Source: Porphyromonas vaginalis (GTDB lineage: Bacteria > Bacteroidota > Bacteroidia > Bacteroidales > Porphyromonadaceae). From it: a DNA stretch of 64,000 nucleotides. The position numbers and the translations under genes are program-made. This document shows positions 57,264 through 64,000 of the stretch, piece after piece. Location: the NCBI RefSeq assembly GCF_958301595.1, contig NZ_CATQJU010000001.1, positions 930,001 through 994,000 of the forward strand, written 5' to 3'. The notes below the pieces were generated by a model that was given only the letters and a program-made list of their open reading frames with translations, was not told the DNA's origin and did no database searches. How positions within the stretch are numbered: the stretch's first letter is position 1; every line of letters starts with the position of its first letter.

Positions 57264-57809
57264 CTAGTCTTCAGCCACCGCCGAGCGCTGGCTCTCGGGG
57301 ATGATCTCCTCGAGCTTGACACGAAACTTCAGTGCCGTGTAGGGGTTGATCTCGCCAGAGCGTCTCTCGCCATAGCCTAGATACCAGGGGATGATGATCT
57401 CCGCCTCATCGCCTACGACCATCTGCTGGAGACCTATGCGGGCTCCCTCGACGAGCTGATTTTTCGGGCCACGATTGATCGCAAACTCGGCTGGACGCTC
57501 TGACCCGTAGTTACCATCGACCACCTTGTCGCCTACGAGCAGACGCATCTCGTAGTGGCACTTGATGCGTGAGGTCTCGATGGGGTGCTCCTTGCCTTCG
57601 CCATGAGCCAGCCACTTCATATAGACGTAGGCTGAGGAGCCTTCGATAGAGGCTTTGGAGTACTCCTCCTTAGAGCCATACTCATTGAAAGAACTCTCAT
57701 TATTGATCCGCCACTGAGTGGTCGCATCAATAGGATCTTCGCAAGCTGTGAGTAGGAGCAGCGAGAGCAGTGCTAGGAGGCTCGCTCTCAGGGATAGATT
57801 ATATTTCAT
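57264..57809 (-). CDS. FKBP-type peptidyl-prolyl isomerase lipoprotein
   Basis: A 181-residue exported lipoprotein from MKYNLSLRASL: the lipobox is LLTACEDP at about 19-26. The C-terminal half is FKBP-like (VEGARIGLQQMVVGDEAEIIIPWYLGYGERR, then INPYTALKFRVKLEEI). The open frame extends to 57863 but is glyS shadow. The chosen start overlaps the glyS stop by 11 bases. It probably assists folding in the periplasm. Confidence 0.87.
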   Translation of the reverse strand: MKYNLSLRASLLALLSLLLLTACEDPIDATTQWRINNESSFNEYGSKEEYSKASIEGSSAYVYMKWLAHGEGKEHPIETSRIKCHYEMRLLVGDKVVDGNYGSERPAEFAINRGPKNQLVEGARIGLQQMVVGDEAEIIIPWYLGYGERRSGEINPYTALKFRVKLEEIIPESQRSAVAED

Positions 57810-59352
57810 CTTCGATCTTCTTGAGTAAGGTGTTGATACTAGTGCGCTCGGCAATGAGGTCATGTAGCGCAGAGATAGCTATACGCTCCTGCTGCATTGT
57901 GTCGCGGTCACGTAGGGTGACTGTGTTGTCTTCGAGCGTCTGATGATCCACGGTGATGCAGTAAGGCGTACCGATAGCATCCTGACGGCGGTAGCGCTTG
58001 CCGATGCTATCCTTCTCGTCATATTGGCAGGTGAAGTCGAGATGCAGGAGACGGACCACCTCCTGTGCCTTTTCATCCAGCCCGTCCTTGCGTACGAGCG
58101 GCAGGACAGCCAGCTTGACCGGTGCTAGTGCAGGCGGTAGCGAAAGCACGACACGGGTCTCGCCATTCTCTGTCTGCTCCTCCTTGTAAGAGCCACAGAG
58201 CACAGAGAGGAACATACGATCCACACCGATACTGGTCTCCACGACGTAGGGAATGTAAGACTCCTTCGTGTCGGGATCGTAGTAGCGGAGCTTCTTGCCC
58301 GAGAACTCCTCGTGGCGTGATAGGTCAAAGTCCGTACGACTATGGATCCCCTCGACCTCCTTGTAGCCAAAGGGCATGAGGTACTCGATGTCGGTCGCAG
58401 CGTTGGCATAGTGCGCCAGCTTCTCGTGATCGTGGTAGCGGTAGTCGCTCTGCGGGAAGCCTAGAGCGTAGTGCCAGTGCAGGCGCAGCTTCTTCCAATA
58501 CTCAAACCACTCCAGCTCAGTGCCTGGCTGTACGAAGTACTGCATCTCCATCTGCTCAAACTCACGCATACGGAAGATAAACTGACGTGCTACGATCTCA
58601 TTGCGAAAGGCTTTACCGATCTGTGCGATACCGAAGGGGAGCTTCATGCGTCCCGTCTTCTGCACGTTGAGGTAGTTGACAAAGATTCCTTGCGCCGTCT
58701 CGGGGCGTAGGTAGATTGTCGAAGCGCCCTCGGCCGTCGAACCAACCTCGGTGGCAAACATCAGGTTAAACTGACGCACCTCCGTCCAGTTTGTCGTGCC
58801 ACTGATGGGGCAGACGATCTTTTCGTCGATGATGATCTGGCGTAGCTCCTCGAGGTCGTTATCGTTGAGTGCCTTTGCCATGCGCTGGCGCAGAGCCTCC
58901 GCCTGCTCGAGGTACCCCTTGACACGAGGATTGGTCGTGCGGTAGAGAGACTCGTCAAAGGAGTCTCCAAAGCGCTTGCGCGCCTTCTCGATCTCTTTCT
59001 CCGCCTTACCCTCGATCTTTGCAATCTGATCCTCAATGAGAACGTCCGCGCGGTAGCGCTTCTTGGAGTCTTTATTGTCGATCAATGGATCGTTGAAAGC
59101 ATCTATATGTCCCGATGCCCGCCAGATGTCTGGGTGCATAAAGATCGACGAGTCGATGCCGACCACGTTGGGGTGCAGGCGTGTCATCGCCTCCCACCAG
59201 TAGCGCTTGATGTTGTTCTTAAGCTCTACACCGTTCTGACCGTAGTCGTAGACAGCGCTCAGTCCATCGTAAATATCAGATGAGGGAAAGACAAACCCAT
59301 ACTCCTTACAGTGGGATACAATCTTCTTAAAGAGGTCTTCTTGTGATGCCAT
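57799..59352 (-). CDS. glyS: Glycyl-tRNA synthetase (single-chain, alpha2 type)
   Basis: A 517-residue class II synthetase. It is the single-polypeptide form of archaea, eukaryotes and some bacteria, not the alpha2beta2 enzyme. Motifs: KIVSHCKEYGFVFPSSDIYDG, YLRPETAQGIFVNY, AFRNEIVARQFIFRMREFEQMEMQYF (motif 2 region) and the C-terminal anticodon-binding part from about 400. It has its own -7 box 30 bases upstream and heads the FKBP-surE-lpxB group. Confidence 0.95.
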   Translation of the reverse strand: MASQEDLFKKIVSHCKEYGFVFPSSDIYDGLSAVYDYGQNGVELKNNIKRYWWEAMTRLHPNVVGIDSSIFMHPDIWRASGHIDAFNDPLIDNKDSKKRYRADVLIEDQIAKIEGKAEKEIEKARKRFGDSFDESLYRTTNPRVKGYLEQAEALRQRMAKALNDNDLEELRQIIIDEKIVCPISGTTNWTEVRQFNLMFATEVGSTAEGASTIYLRPETAQGIFVNYLNVQKTGRMKLPFGIAQIGKAFRNEIVARQFIFRMREFEQMEMQYFVQPGTELEWFEYWKKLRLHWHYALGFPQSDYRYHDHEKLAHYANAATDIEYLMPFGYKEVEGIHSRTDFDLSRHEEFSGKKLRYYDPDTKESYIPYVVETSIGVDRMFLSVLCGSYKEEQTENGETRVVLSLPPALAPVKLAVLPLVRKDGLDEKAQEVVRLLHLDFTCQYDEKDSIGKRYRRQDAIGTPYCITVDHQTLEDNTVTLRDRDTMQQERIAISALHDLIAERTSINTLLKKIEDEI

Positions 59353-59382
59353 AATGATTTCTTGTCCTAATTCTTATGGTTA

Positions 59383-59390
59383 CAAAGATA
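59383..59390 (-). promoter_or_regulatory. Promoter -7 box for glyS
   Basis: TATCTTTG on the minus strand, 30 bases before the glyS ATG; the repeat island begins about ten bases further upstream. Confidence 0.5.
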
Positions 59391-59400
59391 CGAAAAAGAG

Positions 59401-59580
59401 GTTAGTTGCTGGCCTTTGGCTGTTTGCTCTTGGCTCTTGGCTCTTGGCTGTTGGCTCTGATCACTCCGATGGCTCCGATAGCTCTGATAGCTCTGATAGC
59501 TCTGATAGCTCTGATAGCTCTGATAGCTCCGATCACTCCAGCTAACAGCCAATAGCCAACAGCTAACAGCCAATAGCCAA
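59401..59580. repeat. Low-complexity island with GATAGCTCT 9-bp array and inverted arms
   Basis: The left arm has TTGGCTCTTGGCTGTTGGCT units, the middle six tandem units of TGATAGCTC (about 59474-59530) with variants CACTCCGATGG, and the right arm AGCTAACAGCCAATAGCCAA units. The arms are inverted relative to each other. The middle gives Ser-Asp-Ser repeats in one frame, but no gene signal is present. Confidence 0.85.
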
Positions 59581-60336
59581 CTACGCCGTTACCGTGCCGA
59601 CCGCTAGGACGCCGACAGAGACTTGTGCTAGGGGCGTGTCCGCTAGGGCATTGAGCGCAGCCGTGAGGGTCGCTCCAGTCGTGAGCACATCGTCTAGAAG
59701 TAGGATGTGGCTATCTGGGGGGATCGCTTCGCTACCTAGAGTGAAGCTCCCGAGCATAGCCTCCAGACGATGCGTGCGGTCACGATGCGTCTGACTACCC
59801 TGAAAGCGCGTACGTCGCAAAGCGTGTGGCAGATAGGGGATACCCGTGACCGAAGAGATTCCCTCGGCCAGCAGTACAGCCTGATTATACCCTCGCTCCA
59901 GTGTGCGGGCCGGCGTTAGCGGCACAGGTATGATGTAGTCTACCTGCTCCCGCTCTAGCGGTAGGAGCGTGCCCATGAGGCGACCCATATACCTTGCGAG
60001 TGGCTTATTGCCGTGATACTTGATGTCGTGGACGATCAGTGCCATCGCATCGTCACGAGCATAGAGATAGGGCGCCAGCACCCTGCGAGGCATCGGGTGG
60101 GCACCACGCAGACGGTCCAGCGCACCGACCGTACGCTCGTGATAGCGTCCCAGTGCGCCTTGACAGGTGAGGCAGAGGGGCGGAGCATTCGGCGGGAGTA
60201 GCGTGTGACAGACAGGGCACCAGCGCGGGTAGAGGAGCTGTAGGAGCGACTCACGAGCCGTCGCCCGCCATCCTTGTGGCGGTGGCGGGGCGATGCGTCC
60301 TGCGGAGGGGCTTTTCGTTGGTCTGTGGCTCATCAA
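59581..60336 (-). CDS. ComF-family phosphoribosyltransferase-like protein
   Basis: A 251-residue ComF-like protein. The N-terminus has a zinc-ribbon pattern CPVCHTLLPPNAPPLCLTC near residues 40-58. The C-terminus has a PRTase fold with HILLLDDVLTTGATLTAAL and ERGYNQAVLLAEGI. ComF aids DNA uptake in naturally competent bacteria; in other groups the role is less clear. The start is followed by a proline-rich stretch, so a later start is possible. It lies 20 bases after recX. Confidence 0.85.
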   Translation of the reverse strand: MMSHRPTKSPSAGRIAPPPPQGWRATARESLLQLLYPRWCPVCHTLLPPNAPPLCLTCQGALGRYHERTVGALDRLRGAHPMPRRVLAPYLYARDDAMALIVHDIKYHGNKPLARYMGRLMGTLLPLEREQVDYIIPVPLTPARTLERGYNQAVLLAEGISSVTGIPYLPHALRRTRFQGSQTHRDRTHRLEAMLGSFTLGSEAIPPDSHILLLDDVLTTGATLTAALNALADTPLAQVSVGVLAVGTVTA

Positions 60337-60356
60337 GGTACGGCTGCTTTTACACT

Positions 60357-60854
60357 TTACTCCTCCTCCGACTCGTTATCCTCTTCCTCCTCTCGCATCC
60401 TCTGGAGCACCTCTTGCAGTGCTTCGTACACTTCGCTCGGGGGGTAGCCACGCCCCACACCATAGCGCATCATCTTGTCAAAGAGCGCACGAGGCGTCCG
60501 TGCCGAGGTGCGACGCAGCTTGCTCTCGAGTAGCTCCGCGAGGGAGTAGTTCGGCTGCTCCGCCTCGATGATCTCTGGCAGCACCGCGTCGATGATCTCT
60601 GTCGGCACCTCCTGCATACGCAGTGCTTGACGTATCTTGCGAGGGCCTTGGCTCATGTCGCGATAGCGTGTGCGGGCGTAGCTCTCGGCGTAGCGCTGCG
60701 GGTCGTAGTAGCGACCCTCTTGGAGCAGGGCGAGATACTCGTCAATCTCGTCCGAGGGTACCTCCCGACGCATTAGGAAGAGGCGCAGATTGCGGGGCGA
60801 CCGCTCGGCGCGTGCGCAGTAGTACTTGGCTTTGTTGAGTATATCGGTGTCCAT
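60357..60854 (-). CDS. recX: Regulatory protein RecX
   Basis: A 165-residue RecA modulator made of three-helix repeats. Family-like stretches are AKYYCARAERSPRNLRLFLMRREVP, YAESYARTRYRDMSQGPRKIRQALR and the acidic tail EEEEDNESEEE. The frame is open to 60887, overlapping prmC. I choose MDTDILNKA at 60854, which starts 10 bases after the prmC stop and fits the family N-terminus. Confidence 0.88.
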   Translation of the reverse strand: MDTDILNKAKYYCARAERSPRNLRLFLMRREVPSDEIDEYLALLQEGRYYDPQRYAESYARTRYRDMSQGPRKIRQALRMQEVPTEIIDAVLPEIIEAEQPNYSLAELLESKLRRTSARTPRALFDKMMRYGVGRGYPPSEVYEALQEVLQRMREEEEDNESEEE

Positions 60855-60864
60855 GGTTTCGTTT

Positions 60865-61773
60865 TTACTGAAAAGTGGCTTGTACAAATCGCTCTCGACC
60901 CGTCAAGTCTTTGAGCACTTCTGACGAAGCTGCTCCCGCCTGTTCGCACAGTGCTGCCACTTCGTGCGCCAGCTGGTGATGTGTCTCGCAGTAGAGCGTA
61001 CATGGTGCGTGAGGCGAGCGGATCTGTGGCACGAGCGTCACGAGTGCTCGGTAGTAGCGGAGCGGATCGGCATCTGGTACGAAGAGTGCCTCACGAGGCT
61101 CTCCCACGAGTACGTTGGGGCGCATCGTCGCTTGGTCGCATTCGGGGATGTAGGGCGGATTGCTCACCAAAAGGTCTATCGGAGGAAGCTTGGCGGGGAT
61201 ACCTTTCCCCTGACACCAGGCGAAGAGGTCGCCACGGAAGAGCTGGACGGCGACACCTGTCTGGCGAACGTTTTGCTCTGCATAGCCTAGCGCCTGCTCT
61301 GACTGATCCATCGCATAGAGGCTCCACTGAGGGCGCTCGCTACCTATATAGATAGGGATGCAGGCAGAGCCACACCCCACGTCGAGGAGTCGCAGAGGAG
61401 CCACCGTGGCGGGGTGACGAGCGAGGATCAGTTCGCACAGCTCGGCCGTCTCGGGGCGTGGTATGAGCACCCCCTTGCCGACCGCTAGATCGAATGAGCC
61501 AAAGGGTGTCACCCCTAAGATATACTGTATCGGCTCATCGTGCGCCAGTCGCTCGAGCGCCTGCCGGAGCCAAGCGGCCTCCGTGTCGGACAATTGTCTA
61601 ACTTTGTGGTCAAGCAGATAGCTTGTCTGGCTGAGCCTGGTGATATGCTGCAGGAGCATCTCGCTCATAGCCCGACGCTCCCGCACCTCGGCATAGTACC
61701 CAGGCAGCGCCTCCGCTATCGCCAGTGCCGCATCACGCAGCGTCATACCAGCAACTATCATAGCCTCACTCAT
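60865..61773 (-). CDS. prmC: Peptide chain release factor N5-glutamine methyltransferase PrmC
   Basis: A 302-residue SAM-dependent enzyme that methylates the Gln of the GGQ motif in release factors. The substrate motif NPPYIPECD lies near residue 193. The SAM loop is LLDVGCGSACIPIYIG, preceded by VLIPRPETAEL. MSEAMIVAGM at 61773 is taken as start; the open frame to 61851 overlaps the divergent ribD gene. It modifies RF2, whose gene prfB is in this window. Confidence 0.94.
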   Translation of the reverse strand: MSEAMIVAGMTLRDAALAIAEALPGYYAEVRERRAMSEMLLQHITRLSQTSYLLDHKVRQLSDTEAAWLRQALERLAHDEPIQYILGVTPFGSFDLAVGKGVLIPRPETAELCELILARHPATVAPLRLLDVGCGSACIPIYIGSERPQWSLYAMDQSEQALGYAEQNVRQTGVAVQLFRGDLFAWCQGKGIPAKLPPIDLLVSNPPYIPECDQATMRPNVLVGEPREALFVPDADPLRYYRALVTLVPQIRSPHAPCTLYCETHHQLAHEVAALCEQAGAASSEVLKDLTGRERFVQATFQ

Positions 61774-61794
61774 TTTGTAGCGACCTTTACTTAG

Positions 61795-62877
61795 ATGAAA
61801 CATACAGCACCTACCACACCAGACGAGATCTATATGCAGCGCTGTCTGCAACTCGCAGCCTTAGCGCAGGGACGCACCAGTCCCAATCCGATGGTCGGCT
61901 CGGTAATTGTCTACAAAGATAAGATTATTGGCGAAGGTTACCACCATTACGCCGGTGCTCCCCATGCCGAAGTGATGGCGTGGCGTAGCGTCCCCGAGGA
62001 GCTGCGGAGCGTTATCGGCGAGGCGACCTGGTATGTGAGCTTAGAGCCTTGCGCTCACTACGGCAAGACACCACCCTGCGCAGAACTCATTGCGGGGTTG
62101 CGACCCGCCCGAGTGGTCATCGCGATGCTGGATCCCTTTGCCAAAGTGGACGGACGAGGCGTGGCACGCCTTCGCAAAGCGGGTATAGAGGTCTCGGTCG
62201 GATGCTTAGAGCAAGAGGCTATCGCGCTCAACCGCCACTTCCTCGTGGCGCAAACCTTAGGACGCCCCTACGTCACGCTCAAGTGGGCTGAGAGTGCCGA
62301 CCACTACATCGACCGCCTGCGTCACGATGCGAGCGATGCGCCTTACATCTTCAGCTCGCCACTCCGCCAGCACTCGGTGCATCATCTGCGAGCACTTCAC
62401 GACGCTATCTTGGTGGGGCATCACACGGCCGAGCTGGACGACCCACTCCTGACCAATCGCTCGGGTAGTGGCGGTCAGCCGATCCGTCTCCTCTGGTGTC
62501 ACAGTCGGCTACCTCGTCCCGAGCTGCGTATGCTACAAGACGCTACGGCACCAACGATCATTCTCCTCCCGCCTGCACTCCTCAAGCAAGTGTCCGATGG
62601 GCAATACCCGCCCCACGTCTCCTGCCTCGCCACGACGGGCGAGGTGCGCGACCTGCTCACGCTCCTGCATAGTCAGGGCATCGAGTCGCTCCTCGTCGAG
62701 GGAGGCGCACAGCTCCTGCAGCGCTTCCTAGACGCCGACCTCTACGACGAACTCAACGTCGAGCATGCCCCCGTCCAGCTCCACAACGGCGTCCCCGCCC
62801 CTCACGACGCAGACCATCAGAACGCAGACCGTCGGAACGCACATCTCGTGCATCCCGACGGTTTGACTCACCAGTAA
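61795..62877 (+). CDS. ribD: Bifunctional riboflavin biosynthesis protein RibD
   Basis: A 360-residue enzyme: N-terminal cytidine-deaminase-like domain (HAEVMAW and EPCAHYGKTPPC, the zinc ligands) and C-terminal reductase domain (from about 150, with LRALHDAILVGHHTAELDDP and IESLLVEGGAQLLQ). It deaminates and reduces the pyrimidine intermediate of riboflavin synthesis. The tail after residue 335 (Asp/His/Asn-rich) lacks family character. The gene is divergent from prmC; no FMN riboswitch is seen in the 21-base gap. Confidence 0.94.
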   Translation: MKHTAPTTPDEIYMQRCLQLAALAQGRTSPNPMVGSVIVYKDKIIGEGYHHYAGAPHAEVMAWRSVPEELRSVIGEATWYVSLEPCAHYGKTPPCAELIAGLRPARVVIAMLDPFAKVDGRGVARLRKAGIEVSVGCLEQEAIALNRHFLVAQTLGRPYVTLKWAESADHYIDRLRHDASDAPYIFSSPLRQHSVHHLRALHDAILVGHHTAELDDPLLTNRSGSGGQPIRLLWCHSRLPRPELRMLQDATAPTIILLPPALLKQVSDGQYPPHVSCLATTGEVRDLLTLLHSQGIESLLVEGGAQLLQRFLDADLYDELNVEHAPVQLHNGVPAPHDADHQNADRRNAHLVHPDGLTHQ

Positions 62878-62969
62878 CTTAATATAGTAGCTGTCGAAAA
62901 CTGAGAGGAGGCGTAGCAGCGGAACTTGCGTGCCGACTGGTTACGCACTCTCCTCAGAACTACTAACAG

Positions 62970-63105
62970 CTATTTTTTGTTGGCTGTTGGCTCTTGGCTG
63001 TTAGCTTTTAGCTGTTGGCTGGGATCACCTGTTGCACTAGTGCTACTAGTGGCACTAGAGGTACTAGCCACACTAGCCCTTCTAGAGAAAGCCTCTAATC
63101 TCTAA
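62970..63105. repeat. Low-complexity island upstream of the last gene
   Basis: TTGGCTGTTGGCTCTTGGCTG units (62978-63022), then CACTAGTGCTACTAGTGGCACTAG-like units (63035-63080), then CCTCTAATCTCTAATTA (to about 63106). It fills most of the gene-free gap 62878-63220. Confidence 0.75.
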
Positions 63106-63144
63106 TTACACTCCGATCTTTTCTCCTAAGAGAAAACAAAAGGT

Positions 63145-63152
63145 TAACTTTG
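63145..63152 (+). promoter_or_regulatory. Promoter -7 box for the last gene
   Basis: TAACTTTG, followed by TGGCG as at feoB; 68 bases before the ATG at 63221. Confidence 0.5.
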
Positions 63153-63220
63153 TGGCGTGGAAACTTAGCCGGAGCTCTTACGGAGCACCGCTATCTAGGT
63201 AAAATAATCAGCAACAGGAT

Positions 63221-64000
63221 ATGAAACGAGACTTATTACGACTCCTTGCGATGCTTCCGCTTTGGGTGCTCGCGACGCTCTACACGACCGCTCAGCAACC
63301 AGCGGCAGCTCCGTCAGCTACGACGGATCAACCAGACACCCTCACCATCGTACCGCTACAGGTGCAGCAGTATCGGGTGATGATGCCGTTTATCTCGGAT
63401 AGTCTCGATGTGCAGGGCAAGGCGTACGACGCTACCGACCTACTCAAGCCGGTGAACCATATCAAGCTGAGCCAGGCGCATGGCACCCTGCCCTTTGCGA
63501 AGGAGGGCGTCGTCACGCTGCGCACCGCAGAGGATGCGATTACGACCTATGCGGTACGCCTGCGCACGCCGAGCTATGAGCAGGCGACGCTACAGATCGA
63601 GGCGTCGGTACCCTTTGTCTTAGCACTCGATGGTGCCAAGCTCTCGTCTGCTACGCTGTATCAGAGCGAGCTAAAGCTGGCTTCGCCTGCGTCACTCACG
63701 CTGACGCCTGGACGGTCGCACCTGCTCACGCTGCAGCTACTCACCAAGGGGGGCGAGCCGGCGCAGTATCGTATGAAGCTCATCCCTGCCAAGGCTGACA
63801 GCCAAATAGAGCTACGTCACGACGACAAGGAGTACTTGAGTCTAGAGTATATGATGACAGGTCGCAATCTCTACTCAGTCTCTGTGTCGCCTACGGGTCG
63901 CTATACGCTTCTCATAGAGCGCGAGACGAACGCTCTGAAGAGCAATTACCGCACCTATCTGTACCAAGGCGATAAGCTCCTCTCCACGCTAAGCGAGGAG
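63221..64000 (+). CDS. Secreted protein, N-terminal part (possibly an S9-type peptidase)
   Basis: The first 260 residues of a protein running past the window edge. A signal peptide (LLAMLPLWVLATLYTTAQQ) is followed by a mostly beta-rich part with repeated short strands (VPLQVQQYRVMMPFISDSLDV; LYSVSVSPTGRYTLLIERET). The last segment resembles blades of the propeller of prolyl-oligopeptidase-like enzymes, but the catalytic domain would lie outside, so I cannot confirm this. Codon use is like its neighbours. Confidence 0.5.
   Translation, partial: MKRDLLRLLAMLPLWVLATLYTTAQQPAAAPSATTDQPDTLTIVPLQVQQYRVMMPFISDSLDVQGKAYDATDLLKPVNHIKLSQAHGTLPFAKEGVVTLRTAEDAITTYAVRLRTPSYEQATLQIEASVPFVLALDGAKLSSATLYQSELKLASPASLTLTPGRSHLLTLQLLTKGGEPAQYRMKLIPAKADSQIELRHDDKEYLSLEYMMTGRNLYSVSVSPTGRYTLLIERETNALKSNYRTYLYQGDKLLSTLSEE

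Noticed and set aside
59354-59545. Open frame encoding Ser-Asp repeats upstream of glyS
   Set aside because: It is a translation of the 9-bp DNA repeat; no start signal or conserved part.

Overview
The window is chromosomal DNA from a member of the Bacteroidota, most likely a Porphyromonas species close to the indole-positive P. asaccharolytica / P. uenonis group. This is inferred from gene content and signals: a tryptophanase, a FeoA-FeoB fusion, a PorT-like (type IX secretion) protein, a single-chain glycyl-tRNA synthetase, a dxs-trkA-trkH cluster, and promoters of the Bacteroidota type (TTG about 19-20 bases before TAnnTTTG). I ran no database search. Nearly all coding DNA is core housekeeping sequence. 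I see no prophage, CRISPR array, toxin-antitoxin pair or intact insertion sequence.

Layout. 1-9 kb (minus strand): 5' part of folD; a BtuFCD/FecBCD-type ABC importer; an omega-amidase-like nitrilase; a lysophospholipid acyltransferase; a small conserved protein; an AspT/YidE-type transporter; a C-terminal processing protease. 9-15 kb: topB, prfB with a programmed +1 frameshift, an acyl-CoA synthetase, a MarR regulator and a PspC protein. 15.5-23.3 kb: HU, a MATE exporter, ligA, recR, tryptophanase and enolase. 23.9-32.6 kb: feoAB fusion with a small FeoB-associated protein, two MFS transporters, an M20 peptidase, miaB and a 2[4Fe-4S] ferredoxin. 32.8-41.3 kb: dxs-trkA-trkH, an LptF/G permease, ribonuclease Y, zapA and a coiled-coil partner. 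41.4-51.4 kb: initiator tRNA-fMet, rpmE, slyD-aroC, hemG, bioA, bioB, a POT peptide transporter and a DUF4831-type lipoprotein. 51.8-64 kb: U32 peptidase and upp, porT, the lpxB-surE-FKBP-glyS group, comF-recX-prmC, ribD, and the start of a secreted protein.

The unusual content lies between genes. A dispersed element of about 296 bp occurs in three full copies (8791-9087, 23431-23728, 51508-51802) plus fragments. All three copies share the same flanks, but the 21-bp-repeat core of the third copy is reversed: 49 bases are identical on opposite strands in copies two and three. A second family, with inverted repeats built on GTAGGGACGCAC, flanks the tryptophanase gene. Low-complexity islands of three repeat types (TTAGAGG-like, GCTGTTGGCT-like, GATAGCTCT-like) recur at several sites, often touching promoters. 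A 187-bp element with insertion-sequence-like ends sits just downstream of the initiator tRNA. feoB and miaB have promoter -7 boxes 6-8 bases before their start codons, which suggests nearly leaderless transcripts.
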